A stretch of DNA of 10,849 bases from an uncultured Mesorhizobium sp. (GTDB taxonomy: Bacteria; Pseudomonadota; Alphaproteobacteria; Rhizobiales; Rhizobiaceae). The notes under the pieces were generated by a model, which ran no database searches, was not told the DNA's origin, and was given only the letters and a program-made list of their open reading frames with translations. Below, one piece after another: positions 1 to 4,813 of the stretch; within the stretch, counting starts at the first letter, position 1; each line of letters opens with the position of its first letter. Location: positions 1 through 10,849 of the forward strand of contig CATMOC010000078.1 in the NCBI GenBank assembly GCA_950071955.1, given 5' to 3'. The position numbers were made by a program, and so were the translations under genes.

Positions 1-366
1 CCCGGGCGGCATTCGCGGGCGGGAACGGCCGAATTGCCGCTCCCGCCGCCACATGTGCTCTCCGGGTGTATCTCGTGAACGGCGCCGACCGGCGCCCAGC
101 GGTCGTCCGCCGCCCCGTCCGGAGCGAGCGGCGAAGCCGCGACAGCGCGAGGACAAAAAACCCGCGCTCGGGTTTTCTCACCCCCCGATTCCTGAATTTC
201 CTGCGGCGTCAGCATGGCGCGCGCGGCAAAGGGCAGCTTGCCCCTGGGCGTGGTCTGTCCGCCGCTCATCTCACCGCCCTCCCCGGCGACGCGCGGCGAT
301 GCTTGACCGCCTCGCGCCGCGCTGCTTCGCTGTTGATGTCAGGCAATCAGCGAAGGAGCGAAGACC
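1..366. other. Left-edge region without a supported gene
   Basis: I see no convincing gene here. Both long plus-strand frames that cross the stretch are proline- and arginine-rich, run through a strong terminator hairpin, and do not resemble a folded protein. One plus frame is open from base 1 to a stop at 76-78 and could be the 3' end of a gene entering from the left, but its residues are not recognisable. A GGCGCC-gacc-GGCGCC repeat sits at 81-96 and a clear terminator at 157-176. The last 15 bases before 367 carry the ribosome binding site of the next gene. Confidence 0.5.
157..176. terminator. Bidirectional intrinsic terminator hairpin
   Basis: AAAACCCG and CGGGTTTT form a perfect 8-bp stem around a 4-nt loop (CGCT). 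The plus strand ends in four Ts, and the minus strand ends in six Ts, since an A run at 155-160 precedes the stem. It would end transcription in either direction and isolates the gene at 367 from whatever lies to the left. Confidence 0.7.
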
Positions 367-639
367 ATGAAGATTTCCAGCGAGGGCAATCCCCATTCCG
401 ACGGAGCGCTTCTCGCGCTCCAGATGTATGTCGCAAAACTGATCGCGATGAATCCGCAGCACGGAGAGATACTGGCGAGCATGACGGACTTTGCCGATGG
501 GCTGCAACAAGAGGCCGTGAAGGCGGCGGGGAGCGGCGACAACGACCAGTATTTCCTTGTAAGCGACGTTGCAGCGGGCGCTCGGGATTGCGTGAATTCC
601 ATGATGGAAAACGTGCAGATTCTGCTTTCCAAGCGGTAG
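367..639 (+). CDS. Hypothetical 90-residue protein
   Basis: This is a 90-residue open frame starting at ATG 367, with a good ribosome binding site (AAGGAG, centred about 11 bases upstream). I do not recognise the family. The protein is mostly helical-looking, has several Met residues, no signal peptide and no membrane segment, and ends in LLSKR. It follows a strong terminator at 157-176, so it probably has its own promoter, which I could not place with confidence. It converges on the minus-strand gene ending at 654, with 14 bases between the stops. Codon use is less GC-biased at third positions than in the core genes to the right, which fits an acquired gene. The call as a real gene rests on the RBS, the position and the absence of a better frame. 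Confidence 0.65.
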   Translation: MKISSEGNPHSDGALLALQMYVAKLIAMNPQHGEILASMTDFADGLQQEAVKAAGSGDNDQYFLVSDVAAGARDCVNSMMENVQILLSKR

Positions 640-653
640 GATCACGCGCGATC

Positions 654-854
654 TCATCGGCTGCCCCGTCCTGGGGCGCGCACGAGCGGAACGAACGTCC
701 CGTCGGCGTCGACATGAGTTGCGATCTCAACCGTGGCGGCGCAGCGCCGCATCCGCCTCACGCTTCGATGGAGGGACCATGCGGCAATGACGTTCACGAT
801 GACGGTGAACGTTACCAACCCCAGCAGCACCAGCTGATAGGTCTCCCCGCTCAT
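654..854 (-). CDS. Small single-pass membrane protein (66 aa)
   Basis: The start is set by the ATG at 854, which overlaps the stop of the upstream gene (851-1120) in an ATGA arrangement, the usual sign of translational coupling. The protein opens with a short polar N-terminus (MSGETYQ) and then one hydrophobic segment at about residues 8-26. An Arg-rich patch (HRSVRRMRR) follows, and then a soluble tail. By the positive-inside rule the tail should lie in the cytoplasm. The family is not recognised. It is the second gene of the leftward early operon of the element, read from the repressor-controlled promoter at 1152-1181, so it may be silent in the integrated state. Small membrane proteins in this position in phages include exclusion and lysis-timing proteins, but nothing here decides that. 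Confidence 0.6.
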   Translation of the reverse strand: MSGETYQLVLLGLVTFTVIVNVIAAWSLHRSVRRMRRCAATVEIATHVDADGTFVPLVRAPGRGSR

Positions 855-1120
855 TCGGCCGCCTCGGGCAGCCTGGGGGCCGGACGCTCGACGTCTTCGG
901 GCCACTCGGCGCCGTCGGGCCAGTTTGCGGAAAACCACGCCATGGCGCGCTCGAACGTACCGGTCGCGATGTCGCGGCGGCCCTCGGCAAGATCCTCGAA
1001 ATGCCCGCCGCGCCCGAAGATCGCTTTCGCGAGCGCAGCGCGGCTCTCGCCCGACGCCGCGCTGTGACGCGCGGCCAGAAGGAGGAGTGCACCAATGAGT
1101 GAGCTTTTGACTTCGGCCAA
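851..1120 (-). CDS. Hypothetical 89-residue early protein, TTG start
   Basis: This is the first gene of the leftward operon, facing the repressor. The only in-frame start near the promoter is TTG at 1120, preceded by a weak GGACGAG. The predicted transcript start is near 1145, giving a leader of about 25 bases. The N-terminal part (residues 8-17, LIGALLLLAA) is hydrophobic but short; the rest is soluble, with a Trp-containing centre (AMAWFSANWPDG) and an acidic, Pro-rich tail. I do not recognise the family. Its position opposite the repressor, behind an operator, resembles the early-left genes of temperate phages. The TTG start makes the exact N-terminus uncertain. The next gene overlaps its stop by 4 nt. 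Confidence 0.55.
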   Translation of the reverse strand: MAEVKSSLIGALLLLAARHSAASGESRAALAKAIFGRGGHFEDLAEGRRDIATGTFERAMAWFSANWPDGAEWPEDVERPAPRLPEAAE

Positions 1121-1151
1121 TGTCTCGTCCGCCCGTGGGAACTGGGGCGGG

Positions 1152-1181
1152 AAAATAAGGGACAGTTTTCCCGTCTGTCAA
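1152..1181 (-). promoter_or_regulatory. Leftward early promoter with operator in its spacer
   Basis: Read on the minus strand, a consensus -35 TTGACA (1181-1176) and a -10 TATTTT (1157-1152) are separated by 18 bases. The spacer contains the palindrome at 1159-1172, so a bound repressor would block RNA polymerase. It drives the 851-1120 and 654-854 genes. Confidence 0.6.
1159..1172. promoter_or_regulatory. Putative repressor operator O3 (GGGA-N6-TCCC)
   Basis: The site GGGACAGTTTTCCC is an inverted repeat GGGA...TCCC with a 6-bp centre. It lies between the -35 and -10 of the leftward promoter. A 15-bp stretch covering most of it (AAGGGACAGTTTTCC, 1157-1171) recurs exactly at 3107-3121. Confidence 0.6.
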
Positions 1182-1195
1182 GGGAATTCAGTCCC
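1182..1195. promoter_or_regulatory. Putative repressor operator O2 (GGGA-N6-TCCC)
   Basis: The site GGGAATTCAGTCCC has the same half-sites and the same 6-bp spacing as its neighbours. It abuts the -35 of the leftward promoter and is centred 23 bp from O3, about two helical turns. Confidence 0.55.
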
Positions 1196-1197
1196 CC

Positions 1198-1226
1198 TTC
1201 AAGACGGTTTTCCGGGGGACGATAAT
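1198..1226 (+). promoter_or_regulatory. Repressor promoter, probably giving a leaderless mRNA
   Basis: The -10 is GATAAT (1221-1226, 5 of 6 to consensus) and the -35 is a weak TTCAAG (1198-1203), 17 bp apart. The expected transcript start, about 7 bases after the -10, falls on the ATG at 1233. No good ribosome binding site lies close to that ATG. A weak -35 is typical of autoregulated maintenance promoters. Confidence 0.5.
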
Positions 1227-1229
1227 CCC
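1216..1229. promoter_or_regulatory. Putative repressor operator O1 (GGGA-N6-TCCC)
   Basis: GGGACGATAATCCC has the family half-sites, and the symmetry extends one base each side (GGGGA...TCCCC, 1215-1230). It covers the -10 of the repressor promoter, so occupancy should shut off the repressor's own gene (negative autoregulation). It is centred 34 bp from O2. Confidence 0.6.
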
Positions 1230-1232
1230 CTG

Positions 1233-1925
1233 ATGGAAACAGACGATGCATTGCACCGGCGCATCCGCGGGCGCATGGACGAACTCGGCCTGACGGAAGA
1301 GAAGGCGAGCCTGCGCGCCGGGCTGGACAAGACCTACATGCGCAAGTTCTTCGAGCGGCCCGGTTCGGCGCCGCGCCACGACACGCTTGCAAAGATCGCC
1401 CGCGCGCTGGAAATGCCGGTTTCCGCCCTGCTCGACCTTCCGCCGGCCGAGGAACCGCCGCCGGCGTTCGACGCCCGGCCCGCGCCGGTCGACATGCCGC
1501 AACCCGCGCACCTGCCAAACGACGTGCCGGTGAAGGGCACCGCCGCCGGGTCGCATCTGCGCGGCGCCTTCCAGCTCGAGGTCGACACCATCGTCGACTG
1601 GGTGCGCCGCCCGCCGGCGCTGTCTGGCGCCCGCCACGCCTATGCGCTGTTCGTCGAGGGCTCGTCGATGGAGCCGCGCTATTTGCCCGGCGACCTGGTG
1701 TTCGTCCACCCCGACCGCCCGCCGCGCCCCGGCGACACCGTCGTGGTGCAGGCCCAGGCCGGCCCGCACGCCCCGCTCGAGGCCACCATCGGCTACCTGC
1801 GCCGCCGCACCGAACGCGCCGTCATCATCGCCAAGATCAACCCCGCCGCCGAGGTGGAGCTCAAGGCCGAGACCGTGAAGGCCATCCACAAGGTGCTGTC
1901 GACGAACGAGCTTTTCGGGGTGTGA
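1233..1925 (+). CDS. cI-like repressor: XRE helix-turn-helix + S24 (LexA-like) domain
   Basis: This is the predicted master repressor of the element, a cytoplasmic DNA-binding protein of 230 residues. Residues about 5-70 form an XRE-type helix-turn-helix. A Pro-rich linker (70-100) follows, and then an S24/LexA-like C-terminal domain with the GSSMEP motif (Ser145 the expected nucleophile) and the closing IHKVLSTNELFGV typical of alphaproteobacterial S24 regulators. A possible cleavage site, Ala105-Gly106 in GTAAGS, is present. The lysine expected in the motif read as VKRL in many relatives seems replaced here (IGYL, Gly187), so self-cleavage is doubtful. I chose ATG 1233 because the HTH begins right after it and because the control region ends there. 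The open frame upstream back to 1095 runs through the operators. The downstream nuclease-like gene overlaps its stop by 4 nt (GTGA), implying a two-gene operon. Confidence 0.85.
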   Translation: METDDALHRRIRGRMDELGLTEEKASLRAGLDKTYMRKFFERPGSAPRHDTLAKIARALEMPVSALLDLPPAEEPPPAFDARPAPVDMPQPAHLPNDVPVKGTAAGSHLRGAFQLEVDTIVDWVRRPPALSGARHAYALFVEGSSMEPRYLPGDLVFVHPDRPPRPGDTVVVQAQAGPHAPLEATIGYLRRRTERAVIIAKINPAAEVELKAETVKAIHKVLSTNELFGV

Positions 1926-2356
1926 GGGCCGTTGTTCTTTGCCTCGGCCTGTGCGCGGCGCTCGCGGCTCCGGCGGCGGAGGCCGGGCCGCGCGACGGGC
2001 CGACGGAACCGGCCTATCTCTACCGTGCCGAGGTCGTGCGCGTCATCGACGGCGACACGATCGTGGTCGACATCGACCTCGGCTTCTACACCTGGCTGCA
2101 CGAGCAGCGGATCCGGCTCTCCGGCATCGACGCGCCCCCGGCGCGCGGTGCGCAAAAGGCCGCCGGCATAGCCGCGACGGACTTTCTCAAGAGCCTGGTC
2201 GACGGCCGGGAGATCATCATCCGCACGTTCAAGGCCAGCGACCGCGGCGACGCCAAGGGCAAGTACGGCCGCTGGCTCGGCCGGATCTACGTCGACGGCC
2301 TTGACGTCAACCAGCGCATGATCGACGCCGGACACGCGGTGCCCTACGACGGGTGA
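1922..2356 (+). CDS. Secreted SNase-fold (thermonuclease-like) protein, catalytic Glu missing
   Basis: The protein has 144 residues. A signal peptide with a cleavage site near AEA-GP (residue 21) predicts export to the periplasm or medium. The staphylococcal-nuclease fold follows: VIDGDT (Asp43, Asp45), RIRLSGIDAP (Arg65 and Asp70, matching Arg35 and Asp40 of the S. aureus enzyme) and KYGR (Arg117, matching Arg87). The general-base glutamate (Glu43 of S. aureus, normally in DAPE or DTPE) is replaced by Pro73 (DAPPA). Calcium-dependent cleavage of DNA and RNA is the family activity, but this copy may be weak or inactive. The start is GTG 1922, overlapping the repressor stop, so it should be co-expressed with the repressor in the lysogen. 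The gene is convergent with the VasI-like gene, and the two stops abut as TGA-TCA. Confidence 0.8.
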   Translation: MRAVVLCLGLCAALAAPAAEAGPRDGPTEPAYLYRAEVVRVIDGDTIVVDIDLGFYTWLHEQRIRLSGIDAPPARGAQKAAGIAATDFLKSLVDGREIIIRTFKASDRGDAKGKYGRWLGRIYVDGLDVNQRMIDAGHAVPYDG

Positions 2357-3019
2357 TCACCAGCCGCAGGCTTCGCGCAGCGGACCGATTGCCTCCTCCA
2401 GCCCCGAGACGGGAAACTCCACCGTGATCGGGCTTTCGCTGTAGGGCGTGGCCCGAACCAGCATCGCATCCTTTCCGAACATCGACTTGATCAGGGGAAT
2501 GGCGCTGCCGCCATTCCACAAGCCAAGGGCGTTGTGGTCGGTCGATTCGGTCATGCGCTTTTCGAAGGCCTTTCCCTTGTCGAGCCGAATGGTGACCACG
2601 CCAAAGGATCCCGTGTCGGCCATGAAGGTGTCGGCGAAATCGAGGATCAGCGCTGTGGTGTTCTCGACACAGCGCAACCATAGCCGCGCCGTGTGAGGCC
2701 GCCCGAACCGATCGGCAAAAGGCTCGCGCGCGGCGACGCTGAGCTGCACCGTCCGGCTGTCGTCGACCGGCGATTTGGCAATGGTGCGTTCCCACGCCGC
2801 GACCTTCGGGGCGATCCGCGATTTCAGGACATCGTCGGCCTTTGCTCGAATCTCTCCCGCGAGACCGTCCATGCAGGCCAGGCGCTTCACGCTATCCGCC
2901 TCGGCCGAGCAGCGGCGCAACCTGGTCTCAAGATCTTCCGCGGCTCTCGCCGGTGCGTGCAAGGCAAGCGCGACCGACATGCAAAGCCACACTACCATGC
3001 CGCGAGGAATCCTCGGCAC
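2357..3019 (-). CDS. VasI/TagO-family secreted protein (T6SS-associated family)
   Basis: This is a 220-residue protein from GTG 3019. I chose that start because AGGGAGG (3025-3031) lies 5 bases upstream and because it gives a textbook signal peptide (basic MPRIPRG, hydrophobic core, ARA-AED cleavage near residue 26). ATG 2998 inside would lack the basic residues. After it come two Cys in a short helical segment (RRCSAEAD...LACMDGL), a coiled middle, and a beta-rich C-terminal domain ending in ATPYSESPITVEF and LREACGW. That ending is the hallmark of the VasI/TagO family (PF11319), named from type VI secretion clusters. No other T6SS gene is present here. With two repressor-like operators just upstream (3079-3122), it looks like an accessory cargo ('moron') gene of the element acting in the envelope. 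The role in this setting is unknown. Confidence 0.75.
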   Translation of the reverse strand: MPRIPRGMVVWLCMSVALALHAPARAAEDLETRLRRCSAEADSVKRLACMDGLAGEIRAKADDVLKSRIAPKVAAWERTIAKSPVDDSRTVQLSVAAREPFADRFGRPHTARLWLRCVENTTALILDFADTFMADTGSFGVVTIRLDKGKAFEKRMTESTDHNALGLWNGGSAIPLIKSMFGKDAMLVRATPYSESPITVEFPVSGLEEAIGPLREACGW

Positions 3020-3024
3020 CCGAA

Positions 3025-3031
3025 CCTCCCT
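3025..3031 (-). promoter_or_regulatory. Ribosome binding site deciding the GTG start at 3019
   Basis: On the minus strand AGGGAGG lies 5 bases before GTG 3019. The alternative ATG at 2998 has nothing comparable at the right distance, and the TTG at 3085 lies inside an operator. Confidence 0.7.
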
Positions 3032-3078
3032 ACTCCCACACTCGCCAGATGTTCGTCCGTCAAGCCGGCAAGAACAAC

Positions 3079-3092
3079 GGGACAATATTCCT
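3079..3092. promoter_or_regulatory. Putative repressor operator upstream of the VasI-like gene
   Basis: GGGACAATATTCCT matches the GGGA-N6-TCCC pattern at 7 of 8 half-site positions and shares the inner CA with the sites at 1159 and 3109. It lies about 60-70 bp upstream of the GTG start of the VasI-like gene, where that gene's promoter should be. Confidence 0.5.
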
Positions 3093-3101
3093 CATCACGG
3101 A

Positions 3102-3129
3102 TTGACAAGGGACAGTTTTCCTATCTATT
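3102..3129 (+). promoter_or_regulatory. Rightward promoter with operator in its spacer
   Basis: The -35 is a perfect TTGACA (3102-3107), and the best -10 is TCTATT (3124-3129, 4 of 6) at 16 bp. The spacer is occupied by the operator at 3109-3122, the same design as the leftward promoter at 1152-1181. No gene starts just downstream on this strand; the next plus-strand gene begins at 3852. The reverse strand also offers TTGTCA (3108-3103) with a TATTGT 15 bp away, which could serve the VasI-like gene. Confidence 0.45.
3109..3122. promoter_or_regulatory. Putative repressor operator inside the rightward promoter
   Basis: GGGACAGTTTTCCT is identical to O3 at 1159-1172 except for the last base, and it is centred 30 bp from the site at 3079-3092. 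A further half-site (TTGTCCC, the complement of GGGACAA) lies at 3128-3134. Confidence 0.6.
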
Positions 3130-3172
3130 GTCCCCTCCCATCGCAATCCAGAGAGGGGAGCCATTGGGTATG

Positions 3173-3853
3173 TCAACCATCTGCGCCTTTCGCGGTTCGC
3201 GCGCGACGTTCTTCCACCATCCTCGGCAGCGTGATCAGGTAGCGCAGGAATGCATCGGCGAAATCGCGCGCAGCGGCCACTTCGTCGCGCGTCACGCCGT
3301 CGTCGTGCGCTCCGTCGTTGCGCACCACCCGCACCTCGTCCGCCCAGTCCGCCATGGCCTGCGGGATGATCCGGTCCTTCGCAAGCGTCTTGATGCGGGA
3401 TGCCAGGGTCCCCGATACCTCCGGATGCGACTCTTTCAGGGCGAGTTCGATTGCGCGGCCGTAAAACACCGCCGCCGGTTCCTCGCAGCCTGCCCGATCG
3501 AAATTGACTTCCGCCTGCCGCAGCGCCCGCTCCACGCGCTCCGGGAGGTGCTCCAGCGCCGCGCGCGGCGCCTCAATGAACCTGAGTTCGACGACATAGC
3601 CCGCATGCTCGACGTCTGCATTCCGCTGCAGCGCTTCTGTGAGGCGCTGGTTCTGCTTCGGGATGTCGATGATGTTCATCGGGAGGATCTTGAACCCGTA
3701 GGGGAACACGCACTTCCCGCAATAGGCAGCTCCGACCGCGAACCACTTCCTGTAATCGTTCTCGAAGAACTCGGGCGGCGGCGGCGTGGCGGCAATGATG
3801 TTCATCATCGTGTCCACATTGCACACCCGGCACTTCGCTACGAGGAATGCCAT
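3173..3853 (-). CDS. Zinc-ribbon + DUF4145 protein (HEPN-like)
   Basis: The protein has 226 residues. ATG 3853 is chosen over an upstream in-frame start because GGAGG (3858-3862) lies 4 bases before it. The N-terminus carries two CxxC pairs (Cys8/Cys11 and Cys45/Cys48), a likely zinc ribbon. Residues about 120-215 match DUF4145, with AVFYGRAIELAL, then RVVRNDGAHD, then a closing helix pair. The segment Arg178-N-D-G-A-His183 fits the Rx4-6H motif of HEPN ribonucleases, to which DUF4145 has been linked; that link is from memory. DUF4145 occurs alone or attached to restriction and other defence proteins. A role as an RNA-acting defence or toxin protein is inference. Its start codon overlaps the start of the divergent operon at 3852, and the rightward promoter at 3102 reads antisense through it. 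Confidence 0.75.
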   Translation of the reverse strand: MAFLVAKCRVCNVDTMMNIIAATPPPPEFFENDYRKWFAVGAAYCGKCVFPYGFKILPMNIIDIPKQNQRLTEALQRNADVEHAGYVVELRFIEAPRAALEHLPERVERALRQAEVNFDRAGCEEPAAVFYGRAIELALKESHPEVSGTLASRIKTLAKDRIIPQAMADWADEVRVVRNDGAHDDGVTRDEVAAARDFADAFLRYLITLPRMVEERRARTAKGADG

Positions 3854-4079
3854 GCTGCCTCCGCCTGACTGGGACAAGGAGGCGAACCGCCTCCTCGCCG
3901 AGGCCATGGCTCTGCCACCCGGCCCGGCCCTCGCCGCACTCTACGACGCATGGTTGCGCACGGGCAACAACCCCGCGCTTCGCGACGCTTTGGTGCGCGC
4001 GATCATCGGCGAAGCGGTGGCGCTCCGCCAAGTCACTCAGATGAAGACTTCACCCTCTCACAAGGTGCCCCTGCCATGA
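3852..4079 (+). CDS. Hypothetical 75-residue protein, first gene of the integrase operon
   Basis: The start is ATG 3852, with GAGGA (3842-3846) 5 bases before it. The start codon shares the palindrome CATG (3851-3854) with the start of the divergent DUF4145 gene, so the two genes have no intergenic space. The protein is short, with acidic and then helical residues (DWDKEANRLLAEAMALPPG, WLRTGNNPALRDALVRAIIGEAV). It has no signal peptide or membrane span, and I do not recognise it. Its TGA overlaps the next ATG (ATGA at 4076-4079), which begins a chain of coupled genes ending in the integrase. Confidence 0.65.
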   Translation: MLPPPDWDKEANRLLAEAMALPPGPALAALYDAWLRTGNNPALRDALVRAIIGEAVALRQVTQMKTSPSHKVPLP

Positions 4080-4366
4080 TCGACTATCGCGTTTCCGATT
4101 TCGCTGCCGGCGTTGCCGGTCTGCCGCCGCGCGCGCCGTGCCTGAAGGCCGCCGACCCGGTCCGGCAGCTCGCCATTGCCATGATCGAGCTGGAGGCCGA
4201 GGGCGCGACCGTCGACGCCGCCGCGCTGCAGGTCAGCACCAGGCTGTCGCGCCGTGTCATCGACGAACTGGCCGAGGCCGCCGCCGAGCACGCCTATGCG
4301 CTGCAGCGCAGGAGCGCCCGCATTCGCGTCCCAGCCACAGCTCGTTCGGATCGGGCGGGAGCGTGA
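4076..4366 (+). CDS. Hypothetical 96-residue protein, helical centre
   Basis: The start is ATG 4076, overlapping the previous stop, with AAGGTG about 8 bases upstream. Residues about 28-78 look all-helical and include ATVDAAALQVSTRLSRRVID, which could be a helix-turn-helix (a helix, a short turn, then an Arg-rich second helix), but the match is weak. The C-terminal 20 residues are basic and disordered-looking. If it binds DNA, a role as excision factor or operon regulator would fit its place upstream of the integrase; this is speculation. The family is not recognised. The gene ends 7 bases before the next start. Confidence 0.6.
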   Translation: MIDYRVSDFAAGVAGLPPRAPCLKAADPVRQLAIAMIELEAEGATVDAAALQVSTRLSRRVIDELAEAAAEHAYALQRRSARIRVPATARSDRAGA

Positions 4367-4373
4367 GGCGGCC

Positions 4374-4487
4374 ATGGACGCCCTTCTCGATCGCGCCTGC
4401 GGCTATGCAGCCGCCCGGCCCCGGCTGATCTGCGCCATCCTTTGCGCCTTCTTTCTCCTCGGCGGCACCCTGGAGACGCTGGCATGA
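4374..4487 (+). CDS. 37-residue membrane miniprotein
   Basis: This is a very short frame from ATG 4374, 7 bases after the previous stop, with a modest GTGAGGC upstream. A basic/polar N-terminal part (DRACGYAAARPR) is followed by one hydrophobic segment at about residues 18-31 (LICAILCAFFLLGG). The stop overlaps the next ATG in the same ATGA pattern as its neighbours, which is the main reason to believe it. Function unknown. Confidence 0.5.
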   Translation: MDALLDRACGYAAARPRLICAILCAFFLLGGTLETLA

Positions 4488-4813
4488 ACCGCTTCGATCT
4501 GAACGCCGGCCGCGACCGCGACGGGCGCGCCGGATACGTCCGCTGCCCGCCCGATTATGCTCGCGACCCGGCGATGGAAGCAAAGGCGCCGGCCAATCCG
4601 TTCCGCATCCGCAACGGAATGGAAGGCGAGGCACGCCGGCGCCTGGCCGTACTCCTCCTCGCCGTCGCGCTGATCTGCGGCATCTGCGTCGGTGGCGCAG
4701 CACTCGCCGCCGCATGGCTCGGCAAGCCGGACGCCGTCGCCACCACCGCGATCGACCAGGATGGTATTTCGAGGTCCCTTTCGCGGGGCGAACCACGTGC
4801 GGTACAGCCATGA
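4484..4813 (+). CDS. Hypothetical 109-residue single-pass membrane protein
   Basis: The start is ATG 4484, overlapping the previous stop by 4 nt. A soluble, charged N-terminal half of about 50 residues (two Arg/Asp-rich stretches and one Cys) comes first. An Arg patch (RRR, 51-53) and one long hydrophobic segment (about 54-79, rich in Leu, Ala, Val and Gly) follow, with a 30-residue tail. The Arg patch before the span predicts the N-terminal half in the cytoplasm and the tail in the periplasm. The family is not recognised. It is coupled by ATGA to the DUF5131 gene. Confidence 0.6.
   Translation: MNRFDLNAGRDRDGRAGYVRCPPDYARDPAMEAKAPANPFRIRNGMEGEARRRLAVLLLAVALICGICVGGAALAAAWLGKPDAVATTAIDQDGISRSLSRGEPRAVQP

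Noticed and set aside
1..54. Possible minus-strand gene starting at ATG 54 and leaving the window, with GGAGAG upstream
   Set aside because: Only 18 codons are visible, very Arg/Pro-rich and not recognisable. It cannot be separated from chance.
66..1067. Long plus-strand open frame of 333 codons
   Set aside because: It runs through the terminator at 157-176, the 90-residue gene with a good RBS and two minus-strand genes. The residue composition (Arg, Ser, Ala, Pro) is that of a GC-rich shadow.
1095..1232. Upstream extension of the repressor frame to 1095
   Set aside because: The extension passes through all three operators and both promoters, and the helix-turn-helix begins right after ATG 1233.
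1188..1889. Minus-strand frame opposite the repressor
   Set aside because: It is the antisense shadow of a recognised XRE/S24 gene, with repetitive Gly/Val/Arg composition.
2357..3019. Evidence of a type VI secretion locus
   Set aside because: Only the VasI/TagO-like protein is present; no sheath, Hcp, VgrG, ClpV or membrane-complex gene is in the window.
2693..3868. 391-codon plus-strand frame opposite the DUF4145 and VasI-like genes, including an ATG at 3170 with GGGGAG upstream and a promoter before it
   Set aside because: The minus-strand frames match known families across the same stretch, and this frame looks like a shadow. The promoter and RBS before 3170 remain odd and are reported as a finding on transcription.
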